Shown in pieces: positions 16,631 through 24,781 of a stretch of DNA of 28,920 nucleotides. The notes beneath the pieces were generated by a model. It saw only the letters and a program-made list of their open reading frames with translations, had not been told where the DNA came from and did not search any database. Source of the stretch: a virus. Made by a program: the position numbers and the translations under genes. Within the stretch, counting starts at the first letter, position 1. Each line of letters opens with the position of its first letter. The stretch spans positions 1 to 28,920 of the IMG/VR virus record IMGVR_UViG_3300046007_006334. One strand, 5' to 3'.

Positions 16631-18363
16631 TCCACTTCCCAAGGACCTTTTTCTGAACCAAACGGGTCATATTCATTATGATAAGAGTTATATGACATCC
16701 TACCATCGAGTGAATCCCCCGCATATGGATTCTTATAATCAGAGTCACTATGATCCTCAAATGCCCCAATTTTTAAGAGTGCTTTAAGCTCCGTCTCCTC
16801 GTGTTTATCTTCCTTATTTTTACCATTCTGAAGCAATTCAACGTATCTAGCCATGTCTTCAAAGTTTTTTACTTCATTAAGAAATGATATAGCTATACCT
16901 AAACACATTACAAGATCATCATGATACCCTTCATCTGCCTGGAATTTACCTCTAATCTCTAAGAAGTGAAAGAACTCTTCCTGAGTCTCTTTGTCATATA
17001 TGATTAAGTTATCAGATTCAATAAGAGCTTTAAGCTGGGTAAGCATCAACTTACGTGTTTTTGTAGTGTTACGGAACCCGTAGAATTTTTTACCTTTATC
17101 TTTATATAAGTTTTCATATTCATATACATTCCATAACATGTCAGCAATCGACTGACCCGCACCTTCATTATTCTCAATGATAACAAACGCTTCGTTGTAT
17201 TCTAATGCGATGTTATATATGGGTAGTGCCAAATCTAAGTAGTTAATCTGTAAGTTAGCTGAAAGAACTTGTTTGAACGGGATAGTCGTTACATCTATAA
17301 TTTGGATTGCGAAGTAGTCTAATCCATCTTTCGCAGGGTCAACCCCTAGTACATAGTTATGTCCAGGTATAGGCTTCTCATATGTACGTATGCCGTGTAT
17401 ACCTTCTTTTTTAATGCTTATAGGTTCATCTACAGGTAAGTTCTTTAGTACACCGGCGTCGATAAGTGTACTACTAGAACCTAAGAACTCATTACCAAAG
17501 TTCTGATTGAAGTATATAAGAGAGTTTTGTGCTATAACGTCTTCACGCCACTTGTTATCACGACCAGGGACTTCCCACCACTGCATCTCGTTATACTTGT
17601 ATCCTGATTTACCAGACTTGGCACCCTTTACCATTTGATAGAAGTGATTAAGACCGTTAGCAGTACTTGTTATGATTATTTGTGAACCTTCGATTGCCGA
17701 TACTGTAGGGAATACCGAGTCTTCAAACTCTTTCCAAGTTTTACCACTAATAAAAGCACACTCATCCACGAATAATAGGTGTAATGAATAACCCCTGAAT
17801 GAGTCACCATTAGTAGCAGATGTCATTACACGGCACCCATTTTCGAACTCTATGTATCTTTTGTTCCATACTTTGATACCTTGAGATAACCATATAGGTA
17901 GGTTAAGGAATATATTTTTGATCTTATCAAGAATCTCGACAGCAAGACCTAATTTGTTCGCTGCAATACCAATGTTCTCTTCTTTACCAAACAACGCTCT
18001 CCATAAGAGATATGTAGCAGTGGTAACAGTCTTACCACTTTGCCTAGACCAAAGACCTATGATTCTATGATGATTTATTAGATCATCACAAAGCCTTTTC
18101 TGATAGTCCCTTTGTTCTACGTGACCATATCCAGTCTTTGTAAGAATGATACAATAGTTGTCCCTAAAGTACTCAAAATCTTGAGCACACTTAACAATCT
18201 CTTCGACATGTCTACGTGTTAGAGGTAGCTTTGTATAAGCCCTTTTGAGTGTTCTTATTCCTTTAAATGATATTCTATGACCATATGCATCGAGATAGTA
18301 ATCCTCATTATCACGAGGTAAATCTAATTCACGTATGATATCATCTATATTAGGCAGTTTCAT
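16627..18363 (-). CDS. 17: Terminase large subunit gp17
   Basis: A 578-aa packaging motor. ATPase domain: Walker A SRQSGKT (106-112), Walker B LLFVDECAF (D200, E201) and the coupling motif ITSTAN (231-236). Nuclease domain: VLGVDPAKD (D342), VIIENNEGAG (E397) and HDDLVMCL (D482/D483), matching the three acidic residues D401, E458 and D542 of T4 gp17. T4 gp17 is 610 aa. It pumps DNA into the prohead through the portal and cuts the concatemer. It starts one base after the stop of the pseudo-receiver gene, with its AAGGA ribosome site inside that gene, so the two are coupled. No small terminase (gp16) is recognisable next to it. Confidence 0.96.
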   Translation of the reverse strand: MKLPNIDDIIRELDLPRDNEDYYLDAYGHRISFKGIRTLKRAYTKLPLTRRHVEEIVKCAQDFEYFRDNYCIILTKTGYGHVEQRDYQKRLCDDLINHHRIIGLWSRQSGKTVTTATYLLWRALFGKEENIGIAANKLGLAVEILDKIKNIFLNLPIWLSQGIKVWNKRYIEFENGCRVMTSATNGDSFRGYSLHLLFVDECAFISGKTWKEFEDSVFPTVSAIEGSQIIITSTANGLNHFYQMVKGAKSGKSGYKYNEMQWWEVPGRDNKWREDVIAQNSLIYFNQNFGNEFLGSSSTLIDAGVLKNLPVDEPISIKKEGIHGIRTYEKPIPGHNYVLGVDPAKDGLDYFAIQIIDVTTIPFKQVLSANLQINYLDLALPIYNIALEYNEAFVIIENNEGAGQSIADMLWNVYEYENLYKDKGKKFYGFRNTTKTRKLMLTQLKALIESDNLIIYDKETQEEFFHFLEIRGKFQADEGYHDDLVMCLGIAISFLNEVKNFEDMARYVELLQNGKNKEDKHEETELKALLKIGAFEDHSDSDYKNPYAGDSLDGRMSYNSYHNEYDPFGSEKGPWEVD

Positions 18364-18364
18364 C

Positions 18365-18697
18365 TTATTCCTTATTCATATTGTAAATGTATTTATTTAA
18401 GGCACGTTTAAGCATAGAGTTCAACTCTTCTACATCTAACGGTGCCTTAAATATATAACTGACATGATTGGATAAGGATATCATTTTCTTATCATTTTCT
18501 TTCAGTATTAGCCATATAGGAGTATTATAAGTTTTACTTATATTAATTATTTCCTCGTCACTGTATAGCTCGTATTCGAGTATTAGCAGGTCTGCTTTGA
18601 TACCTTTTCTAAATATGAGGGTTTTAATAACATTAACATTATAACTCATATAAGAACTGACATATTTAAAATATTTTTCTGTGGTAGCTATAACCAT
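18365..18697 (-). CDS. CheY-like pseudo-receiver protein
   Basis: A 110-aa protein whose pattern fits a response-regulator receiver fold: strand 3 DLLILEYEL (36-44), strand 4 TPIWLILKEND (59-69), strand 5 with conserved Lys YIFKAP (K84), and helix 5 VEELNSMLKRALN (89-101). The phospho-acceptor Asp is replaced by Glu (E41), a change that often mimics phosphorylation, and the N-terminal acidic pair is missing (VIATTEKY). It therefore probably cannot be phosphorylated. ATG follows AGAGG at a spacing of 6. It occupies the place of gp16 in T4 and is tightly coupled to gp17. Function unknown: a packaging partner or a decoy for host signalling are both possible. Confidence 0.55.
   Translation of the reverse strand: MVIATTEKYFKYVSSYMSYNVNVIKTLIFRKGIKADLLILEYELYSDEEIINISKTYNTPIWLILKENDKKMISLSNHVSYIFKAPLDVEELNSMLKRALNKYIYNMNKE
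18390..18397 (-). promoter_or_regulatory. Weak late-like promoter before gp17 (AATAAATA)
   Basis: One mismatch from TATAAATA, inside the end of the pseudo-receiver gene and 27 bases before the gp17 ATG. The distance equals that of the gp14 promoter, but the codons (N-K-Y) could produce it by chance. Confidence 0.3.
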
Positions 18698-18726
18698 AAT
18701 TAGCCTCTTATGCTGTTAATTACAAT

Positions 18727-18734
18727 TATTTATG
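18727..18734 (-). promoter_or_regulatory. Possible late promoter CATAAATA
   Basis: One mismatch from TATAAATA, 30 bases upstream of the pseudo-receiver ATG and properly placed before its AGAGG ribosome site. It would drive the pseudo-receiver and gp17. Confidence 0.4.
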
Positions 18735-18784
18735 ATGTGGATTGTTTATGTTTGAAGGAAAAAAGGAAGCAGCAATTGCGAAGT

Positions 18785-18845
18785 GACCTCAAAATTTCAA
18801 TAAAAATTTTATTTTGAGGTTGATTCAAACATGAAGTTTGAATTT
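18785..18845. other. Two stem-loops in the clpP/pseudo-receiver gap
   Basis: The 159-base gap 18698-18856 holds two hairpins: a 10-bp stem ACCTCAAAAT/ATTTTGAGGT (18786-18821) with an AT-rich loop, and an 8-bp stem ATTCAAAC/GTTTGAAT (about 18823-18843). Read on the minus strand they follow the clpP stop and could end the clpX-clpP transcript. Read on the plus strand they follow a 12-codon ORF (18749-18787). No classical U-tract, so terminator or small RNA cannot be decided. Confidence 0.45.
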
Positions 18846-18856
18846 ATTGTATTTAT

Positions 18857-19441
18857 TTAGATTTTACCAACGATGCTATCGATGATACCTAATTCTAATG
18901 CCATTTCAGGTGTTAAGAACTTATCACGTTCCATTAGATGTAGCATTTTTTCGTACTCTTGACCTGAATGCTCACTTATTTTAGTAGTAAGGAGCTTTTT
19001 AAGCCGTTGAATCTCGTTGTTAGTAATCTCGATGTCAGTTGCTTGACCACCTGCACCACCTAATGGTTGATGAATCATGATAGTGCTATGAGGTAAAGAT
19101 ACACGTCTACCCTTTTCACCTGCACTTAGAAGAAATGCTCCCATAGAACATGCTTGACCAATACATACAGTCTTGACAGGACTTGTAATAAAGTTCATGG
19201 TGTCATATATCGCAAGTCCTGATGTGATGACACCACCGGGTGAGTTAATCCATAGACTAATCTCTTTACCCGGGTCCTGAGTCTCAAGGAATAGTAGTTG
19301 TGCTACAACTGCATTGGATACATCATCGTCAATCTCTGTACCCAAAAAGATGATTCTATCCTTGATTAATCGAGAATAGATATCATAGGTTCTCTCAGTA
19401 CTACCTGATTTTTCAATTACTGTTGGTATGTAATATGGCAT
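18857..19441 (-). CDS. clpP: ClpP serine protease
   Basis: A 194-aa ClpP with the full catalytic triad: S99 in [12 protein letters not shown]124 in IMIHQPLGG and D173 in ERDKFL. The handle helix and substrate strand ([16 protein letters not shown], 65-80) are intact. The N-terminus [20 protein letters not shown] is typical and includes the axial-loop region. Length equals bacterial ClpP. It starts in a TAATG overlap with the end of clpX, behind AAAGGA, so the pair is co-translated. It should assemble a tetradecamer and degrade proteins fed by ClpX. The clpX-clpP order is the reverse of the common bacterial clpP-clpX order. Confidence 0.96.
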   Translation of the reverse strand: MPYYIPTVIEKSGSTERTYDIYSRLIKDRIIFLGTEIDDDVSNAVVAQLLFLETQDPGKEISLWINSPGGVITSGLAIYDTMNFITSPVKTVCIGQACSMGAFLLSAGEKGRRVSLPHSTIMIHQPLGGAGGQATDIEITNNEIQRLKKLLTTKISEHSGQEYEKMLHLMERDKFLTPEMALELGIIDSIVGKI

Positions 19442-20706
19442 TAGTTTCCTTTTGATACTAGTTTAGGTAAGTCTTTACCTTTTTGTTTGATAGACATTGT
19501 AACATTTCTTTTATTAATAATGACTTCACTGGTAGTTCCAATGTTGTACATGTAAGGTGTTAAAATCTTCTCCATTATACGTCTAAGACCTCTAGCACCC
19601 ACTTTAGTTTCAATTGCTTCTTCTGCTATTCGGTCGATAGCTCCTTTATCGAAACTTAATTGGACATTATCTACTTCAAAAATAGACTTATATTGATCTA
19701 CCATAGAGTTTTTTGTACCTACAAGCACATTTACTAAATCTGTCTTTGTTAATGTATCAAGTGTTACTACTACAGGTACCCGTCCTAAGAACTCTTGAAG
19801 GAAACCATACTCTACTAGATCCTCAGTTTTCAAATCTTCTAGCCACTCTTCATTATCTTTGCTTATTTTTGTGTGTCTATCACGATCAAACCCGATCACG
19901 TTGTTATTCTGATGTTCTTTAATGATATCAATAAGCCCATCAAATACACCTGACATGATGAACAAAATATTAGTGGTATCAATCTCTACCAACTTTTGTT
20001 CATGTGAACCTTTTGTAAATGTAGGTGGTACTTGTATCTTGTTACCTTCAATCATTTTGAGTAAGTTTTGTTGTACTCCTTCACCTGTAGAGTCTCTACC
20101 TTGCTTGTCGGGTCTTTTGGATATCTTATCAATCTCATCAATGAAAATGATACCTCTCTCAGTCTTTCGAACATCATTACCCGATTCAATATAAAGATGA
20201 GTTAACATAGATTCTACATCTGAACCAATGTATCCCGTTTGTGTCAATGAAGTAGCATCTGCTATAACAATAGGTACGTCCATAATTTCAGATATCTTTT
20301 TGCTTAGAAATGTTTTACCCGAACCTGAAGGTCCGATCATCATAATGTTAGCTTTATCTACATTGATATCTGTATTTTTTGATAGTACGATTCTTTTGTA
20401 GTGATTGTAAATGGCAGTTGAAAGAACGATTTTAGCTCTGTCTTGTCCTACTACATGTGTATCTAGTTCCCTATGGATGTCGGTAGGCTTTTTAAGTTTG
20501 GATAATAGTTCTGAAACATCACCTTCAAAATTGTCACGTACTGTCTTCTTTTGTGATGCTTTATCTTTGATATCCGATACTACTTCTGCCGCAGATGTAA
20601 CACATAGTTTACATATATTGACCTCATCGTTACCGTCAATAACAGATGTTAGCATCGGGTTTAGTGGTGTCTCTCTCTTACCACAAAAGCTACATTTTTT
20701 AAACAT
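19441..20706 (-). CDS. clpX: ClpX unfoldase
   Basis: A 421-aa ClpX, the normal bacterial length. N-terminal zinc-binding domain with C5, C8, C32 and C35 (CSFC, CKLC). AAA+ module: Walker A GPSGSGKT (125-132), pore loop GYIG (158-161), Walker B FIDE (188-191), arginine finger in FLGRVPV (R309) and sensor 2 GARGLRR. The RD/pore-2 region [20 protein letters not shown] is present. The ClpP-docking IGF loop is kept (IGF, 271-273), so it is built to work with ClpP, either the phage's or the host's. ATG follows AGAGGA. The zinc domain normally binds substrates and adaptors; a phage version may redirect host targets. Confidence 0.96.
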   Translation of the reverse strand: MFKKCSFCGKRETPLNPMLTSVIDGNDEVNICKLCVTSAAEVVSDIKDKASQKKTVRDNFEGDVSELLSKLKKPTDIHRELDTHVVGQDRAKIVLSTAIYNHYKRIVLSKNTDINVDKANIMMIGPSGSGKTFLSKKISEIMDVPIVIADATSLTQTGYIGSDVESMLTHLYIESGNDVRKTERGIIFIDEIDKISKRPDKQGRDSTGEGVQQNLLKMIEGNKIQVPPTFTKGSHEQKLVEIDTTNILFIMSGVFDGLIDIIKEHQNNNVIGFDRDRHTKISKDNEEWLEDLKTEDLVEYGFLQEFLGRVPVVVTLDTLTKTDLVNVLVGTKNSMVDQYKSIFEVDNVQLSFDKGAIDRIAEEAIETKVGARGLRRIMEKILTPYMYNIGTTSEVIINKRNVTMSIKQKGKDLPKLVSKGN

Positions 20707-20734
20707 ATAAATCCTCTCTCATTTTATGTCGTTA

Positions 20735-20754
20735 ATTATATCTCAATTTAACTT
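20735..20754 (-). promoter_or_regulatory. AAGT-N10-TATAAT promoter of clpX-clpP
   Basis: TATAAT at 20735-20740 and AAGTTAAA with exactly 10 bases between AAGT and the -10 box; the 8-mer is identical to that of the uvsX C-half promoter. A 12-bp palindrome CTTAAATTTAAG (20752-20763) overlaps AAGT. Predicted leader about 22 bases. Confidence 0.7.
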
Positions 20755-20764
20755 AAATTTAAGG

Positions 20765-23467
20765 TTACTTCATAAAGTACTTGAAGTACTTAGATACATC
20801 CGGGTTTAAGTGATACCTAGATGCCTTTTTGTCGTATCCTACACGTCTTAGTACCTGTTTGAAGTCGTTTAGTTTATACTGTACCTGAATGTCACGTATG
20901 TCATTCTCGGAGTACCAATCACTCAGCTTAAATGTAAATAACTTACTTATGTCTCGTAGGAAGTTAACTTCATTTTTGACCTCAGTTGTCGTTACCCCAC
21001 TTGTTATGATCTTATCTATCTGATTATTGATATACAGTACATCTTTTTTGTACAATAGCAAGAGATTAGAGATCCTCTTGGTCATTTTGTAATCACTAGC
21101 TACTTCAGCTTTGGCTATATCAATCAATTCTGAATCGTTATAACCTGTTACTTTTTGTTGAATCTCATATATGATGATATCAGCCTTTTCGTTGTCACTT
21201 AACGCCCTACCTGATTTAAGAAGATCGACCACATCGTCACTATAACATATGCTCTCTTTTGTGTCTATAAGCATCATCATCTCATCTTTGATTCTCTGCT
21301 TAGTCTGCTTGATACATTCACTGAAGTTGATTGAGCTTCTTTCGGTAACTTCTACTGATGTTGTAAATCTGAACTGCTCACCTAATAGAACATTAAAAGA
21401 TAGCTTATGATTGTTTTCTAATCTGTTTTGAAAGGCTTGTATTTTATTCATGAACTTCCCTATAGGACTTAGAATAAAATTGGCATTATCATCTACTTGA
21501 ATATTGATACCGTTAGCCTGACCTTTGAAATACCTCTCTATATTCTGATTGAATAGTTCATTTAACGTGTCTGCATCTGTTGGTTCAAGTCTAACTATTT
21601 CTTTTAAGAATAGATGAAGCTTCTGCATTCGACGTGTTCTCTTAACCATTTGTAGTGACGATATGACATCTGCCGCATTCCCCGCATCATAATGAAAATG
21701 ATGTGTACACTTATTCATGTTTGATACACCTACTGTCAAGGTTGGGCTATATAATAGAAGATCCCAGGTTTCATTTACATCTTTTTCAAACAGCTTGTAT
21801 ATGACTTTCTTAACGTCATCTGATGTAGACCCGGTCAATTTGAACACTTTAAACCCGGCATCTGTTGCTATGTCATATATGGCATTTATAACGTCATTGC
21901 TCATGATACTAGCAGTCACGGTTTCATCGTCTTCTTTTTCACCTAGTGCTTTGATTATACTCTCGACGAATATATCTCTTTTGTTATAGTACATTACGTC
22001 TATTACGTCCCGGTGATTGTTCTGAATGTAATAAATGTCCTTTTTCTCGTAAAAGTCGTCTTCATACCCTGAAAGGAAAGCATCTGCTAATACTATCTTC
22101 TTGTTTTTCAGTATGTGGTGAAACTTTGCTGAGTTGTACGGTCTCATATCATCTTTCATGGAGTTTATCACTTGAAACATAAGAGATACAAACTCATCTA
22201 AAATAACTATATCAAAGTCTTTTAGATTGTACTTCCATAAAGAGTCCATTTGTACGATCAAGTCCTCACCTGGTTTCCATGCATCATCACCATCGATTAA
22301 GTAAGTCTTAATGTTATATTTGTTAGCATAGTCTAATGCTACCGAGATCCTATTCGATATCAATAATACCCGGTGTGATAGTTCTTTAGCTTCAGAAATA
22401 ACCTCATCAATAACAAGAGACTTTCCTGTACCCATAGCTGACTTTATTTTAAGCACATCGCCTTTAGTCATGAATCTTTTAATGAAAGCCTTCATTTTAT
22501 CATCAATCGATATCAGAGGTTGATTTATGATGAGTTCGTTTTTATATATTTTTTTGTGTTCTTCAAACTGTTTTTTGAGAGAATATGCACTCTGCTCTTT
22601 GATGAAATCCTGACCTTCTTTTGTTTGTCTAATCTCATTGAAGATATTGAAGCTCTTTTCTTTATTGTGGTGGTGCATTATATGAGGTGAGTCAATATAC
22701 ATGAAATACCCACCCCGAGACTTGACTTCAGACGAGTGTTCCCAATTTAATGTCTCTCCTCTTGAAGCTATAACTTTAAATCCCTTTCTTATATAGATGC
22801 TATAACATAACTGAATGAGTTTAGCCGTATCCACCGTCTGAATGAACTCATTTTGCTTTTTAGTCTCAATGTACTTGTTATTGAGGGTTATATAGTCTTC
22901 ATCTATTTTTAATGTACTATCAACCTTATGTAATAAAATGTCACTTCTAAACGTGGGTGCTTGTAATGATACATCGGTTGAAGCTGAAATGTCAATGTTA
23001 CCTAAGCCTTTAATTTGGTCTTTAAGAATCATCATGAATTTTTTAGAGTTATGCCACGTATTGGTGAAACTTATTTCCATGAACCCTTTTAGATTGAATT
23101 TTTCTTTCCCGTCCCAATTCTTAGACTTACCGATAATCACATTGTAATCACTATTTTTAAAGTGTTTGATAATAGCTTTCATGTGCTCATATGTTTTGAT
23201 GTCATCTATGTCTAATACCATAACTCCAGGTGAAGGACAACGTAAATGGCTTAGGTTGACTTTTTTTCGTTCTGTGGTTATAGGTGAGTCGATACATATT
23301 GCGTTGGAAAGTATCCAGTTGTTGCTAAGAACGTCAAAGCATTCTTTAAGACTTTTGACATCTATAGTAGTGAAAGTGAATGATTTTGATAACGCGGAAC
23401 TTTGGTTAAAGGGTGACCTAGGTTTCTTGTTATGATTTTTTAAGGCGTTGAACGTAGTTATTTTCAC
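20765..23467 (-). CDS. Primase-like/SF2 helicase (origin-binding-protein type)
   Basis: A 900-aa replication protein. The N-terminal 200 aa look like an archaeo-eukaryotic primase (AEP) domain: DxD-type motif VMVLDIDD (82-89), LKGFMEI (127-133) in place of the usual s-x-H, and IDIS (158-161) before a PTFRSD segment. The SF2 helicase part has Walker A SAMGTGKS (343-350), motif Ia LLISNRIS, DEFV box VILDEFVSL (421-429), SPTLTVGVS (574-582) and motif VI QMVKRTRR (606-613). This matches herpes UL9-like origin-binding helicases found in large phages. The C-terminal 270 aa are helical and unassigned. The start is GTG (23465-23467) with AAAGG 6 bases upstream. Likely loads on or primes phage origins. 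The helicase is firm; the primase activity is not, since the second AEP motif is degenerate. Confidence 0.78.
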   Translation of the reverse strand: MKITTFNALKNHNKKPRSPFNQSSALSKSFTFTTIDVKSLKECFDVLSNNWILSNAICIDSPITTERKKVNLSHLRCPSPGVMVLDIDDIKTYEHMKAIIKHFKNSDYNVIIGKSKNWDGKEKFNLKGFMEISFTNTWHNSKKFMMILKDQIKGLGNIDISASTDVSLQAPTFRSDILLHKVDSTLKIDEDYITLNNKYIETKKQNEFIQTVDTAKLIQLCYSIYIRKGFKVIASRGETLNWEHSSEVKSRGGYFMYIDSPHIMHHHNKEKSFNIFNEIRQTKEGQDFIKEQSAYSLKKQFEEHKKIYKNELIINQPLISIDDKMKAFIKRFMTKGDVLKIKSAMGTGKSLVIDEVISEAKELSHRVLLISNRISVALDYANKYNIKTYLIDGDDAWKPGEDLIVQMDSLWKYNLKDFDIVILDEFVSLMFQVINSMKDDMRPYNSAKFHHILKNKKIVLADAFLSGYEDDFYEKKDIYYIQNNHRDVIDVMYYNKRDIFVESIIKALGEKEDDETVTASIMSNDVINAIYDIATDAGFKVFKLTGSTSDDVKKVIYKLFEKDVNETWDLLLYSPTLTVGVSNMNKCTHHFHYDAGNAADVISSLQMVKRTRRMQKLHLFLKEIVRLEPTDADTLNELFNQNIERYFKGQANGINIQVDDNANFILSPIGKFMNKIQAFQNRLENNHKLSFNVLLGEQFRFTTSVEVTERSSINFSECIKQTKQRIKDEMMMLIDTKESICYSDDVVDLLKSGRALSDNEKADIIIYEIQQKVTGYNDSELIDIAKAEVASDYKMTKRISNLLLLYKKDVLYINNQIDKIITSGVTTTEVKNEVNFLRDISKLFTFKLSDWYSENDIRDIQVQYKLNDFKQVLRRVGYDKKASRYHLNPDVSKYFKYFMK

Positions 23468-23497
23468 AAATGACCTTTATTGTAGTCGTTTGTGAAA
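23462..23497 (-). promoter_or_regulatory. 13-bp inverted repeat over helicase start
   Basis: Arms 23462-23474 and 23485-23497 pair over 13 positions with one mismatch (a G-U on the other strand); loop 10 bases. The GTG start lies in one arm and most of AAAGG in the loop. It abuts the -10 box. It may be an operator or a translational control hairpin; if transcription starts near 23490, only part of the hairpin would be in the RNA, favouring a DNA operator. Confidence 0.5.
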
Positions 23498-23516
23498 TTA
23501 TATTATAGAAATACTT
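23497..23516 (-). promoter_or_regulatory. AAGT-N10-TATAAT promoter of the helicase
   Basis: TATAAT at 23497-23502 and AAGT at 23513-23516 with exactly 10 bases between; a second overlapping TATAAT is at 23502-23507. The AAGT context reads TTAAGTATTT, close to the -35 sequence proposed for Campylobacter. Predicted leader about 23 bases. Confidence 0.65.
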
Positions 23517-23529
23517 AATTCTTGTTTAA

Positions 23530-24240
23530 TTATCCTATAACTACACCAAGAGGGGGTGACCATCGTTTAAGAAGTTCTTCATTTAACCTTTCAATATCGG
23601 TCATACCGTCGGACTTGATGTCCGAGTAGTTTATGGTGTTGCCGTTGATAAGAGCACCACTGTACTTACCTACGTTGTTACCCCATTGGTACTTACATTG
23701 TGCCACTGTCATATCTTTTACCCATGGTTGATTGTATATCAAGTCAAAGGCTTCAGGTTCATAATCTAGCGATGCATCAATTAGAGCATTAGAGTAAGCG
23801 CTAACGTCTTCATGAAATGTTAATATTTTACTAAGACCGTTAAATGAATAATTGGGTCTAACATCAAAAAGGTGCTCAAATTTTGATATTTTAGCCAATG
23901 TTGTTTCATAATCAGCTAAATTGAGTGTCAAAGGAGTCATCTTTGTCATGTCATAAACATATCCTTGAGGTAGACCATAATTGATACCACCTCTAAGAAT
24001 TTTAAGATCAATGACACTAGAAATCCTATTATCTAGCTTGTACTCTTTGACATTCGGGAACAAAGGTATTAACATAGGTTTTGACATTTGCCCGTCATAA
24101 GCGAACTCAGAGAATTTTGTTATAGTCTCATCAATGATGTAACCTATTTGAGTATCGGTTAACTCAACTCTAATAATAGGCTCACCCAATCTACTTCTAA
24201 CATATTCTACTAGTTTTTCTCTTGTATTGATCTTATTCAT
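23530..24240 (-). CDS. 13: Neck protein gp13
   Basis: A 236-aa head-completion protein. The N-terminus TREKLVEYVRSRLGEPIIRV followed by an acidic I-x-x-x-ID-E-x-I-x-x-F helix is the gp13 signature, and KDMTVAQCKYQWGNNVGKYS (about 175-194) matches the conserved L-K-x-Q-W-G-x-N block. T4 gp13 is 309 aa, so this is a short version. It joins gp14 in the neck. The two are adjacent in T4 but are on opposite strands and 7 kb apart here. It starts 10 bases after the preceding gene with AAGG at a spacing of 9. Confidence 0.88.
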   Translation of the reverse strand: MNKINTREKLVEYVRSRLGEPIIRVELTDTQIGYIIDETITKFSEFAYDGQMSKPMLIPLFPNVKEYKLDNRISSVIDLKILRGGINYGLPQGYVYDMTKMTPLTLNLADYETTLAKISKFEHLFDVRPNYSFNGLSKILTFHEDVSAYSNALIDASLDYEPEAFDLIYNQPWVKDMTVAQCKYQWGNNVGKYSGALINGNTINYSDIKSDGMTDIERLNEELLKRWSPPLGVVIG

Positions 24241-24250
24241 TTAATAAACC

Positions 24251-24763
24251 TTAAGCTTTAAGTTTATCTTCAAGCTCTTTAAGCATGTTTTTGAGTGATT
24301 TTTGTTTGTTCAACTCAATACCGTAGTCTCTAGCGAAAGCTTCAAGTTCGTTTTTTGTCAAGATTTTAGATGCTTCTGATAAAACCTCATCAGCGTCAAC
24401 TGCAACTACATCTTCAGAAACGATAGGTGCTTCTTCAGCAGGTGCTTGAGTTTCTTCATCAACTACATCTTCAGCAGGTGTTTGAGTTTCTTCAGAAACA
24501 ATAGACGCTTCTTCAGCTGGTGCTGATTCTGTAACAACAGGTTCTGGTATGTGTGTAACTACAATCTCAGGAGCTGCTTCTACTTCTTGTTTAGGAGTCT
24601 CACCTATAGTTTCACCCATAGCTTTGAAAAACTGAGGATATACTTCTACTACTTTATTTTTCTTCATCTTTTGACCATGGATAATTTCCCAGCTATATCC
24701 ATCAATAGATACAACTTTTCTTTTAACCCCAATCGCAGATAGATCAACTACATAAAATTCCAT
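24251..24763 (-). CDS. Acidic repeat protein with SAP/HeH-like C-terminus
   Basis: A 170-aa protein behind AAAGGA. Three parts: an N-terminal 55-aa beta domain (YVVDLSAIGVKRKV... IIHGQKMKKNKVVEVYPQFF), an acidic Pro/Ala/Thr/Val-rich middle (about 56-125, with E-T-Q-x-P-A-E and IVSE repeats) and a helical tail TKNELEAFARDYGIELN (about 135-151) resembling HeH/LEM or Rho-N-like motifs of other phages. The N-terminal domain looks related to the whole of the 95-aa protein just upstream. Adjacent to gp13, so a virion or head-decoration role is plausible. Not recognised as a T4 protein. Confidence 0.6.
   Translation of the reverse strand: MEFYVVDLSAIGVKRKVVSIDGYSWEIIHGQKMKKNKVVEVYPQFFKAMGETIGETPKQEVEAAPEIVVTHIPEPVVTESAPAEEASIVSEETQTPAEDVVDEETQAPAEEAPIVSEDVVAVDADEVLSEASKILTKNELEAFARDYGIELNKQKSLKNMLKELEDKLKA
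24432..24494 (-). repeat. Tandem 36-bp repeat in the acidic linker
   Basis: Two copies of a 27-base block (24432-24458 and 24468-24494) with one mismatch, 36 bases apart, encode E-T-Q-x-P-A-E. A second longer-period repeat (CTTCAGAAAC... near 24413 and 24491) flanks them. Suggests growth of the linker by slippage or unequal exchange. Confidence 0.7.
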
Positions 24764-24781
24764 TTATAATCCTTTCTTTGG

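Noticed and set aside
18365-18697. gp16 small terminase
   Set aside because: Position fits, but the sequence pattern is that of a receiver fold and lacks the coiled-coil oligomerisation core.
18749-18787. 12-codon ORF (MFEGKKEAAIAK) as a gene
   Set aside because: Too short, with no good ribosome site; mentioned only as part of the structured gap.
18698-18856. tRNA or tmRNA in the clpP gap
   Set aside because: No cloverleaf, no T-arm GGTTCGAATCC-like sequence and no CCA-compatible acceptor stem.
19713-20710. Open frames on the + strand opposite clpX
   Set aside because: Shadows of the strongly conserved clpX reading frame, without ribosome sites.
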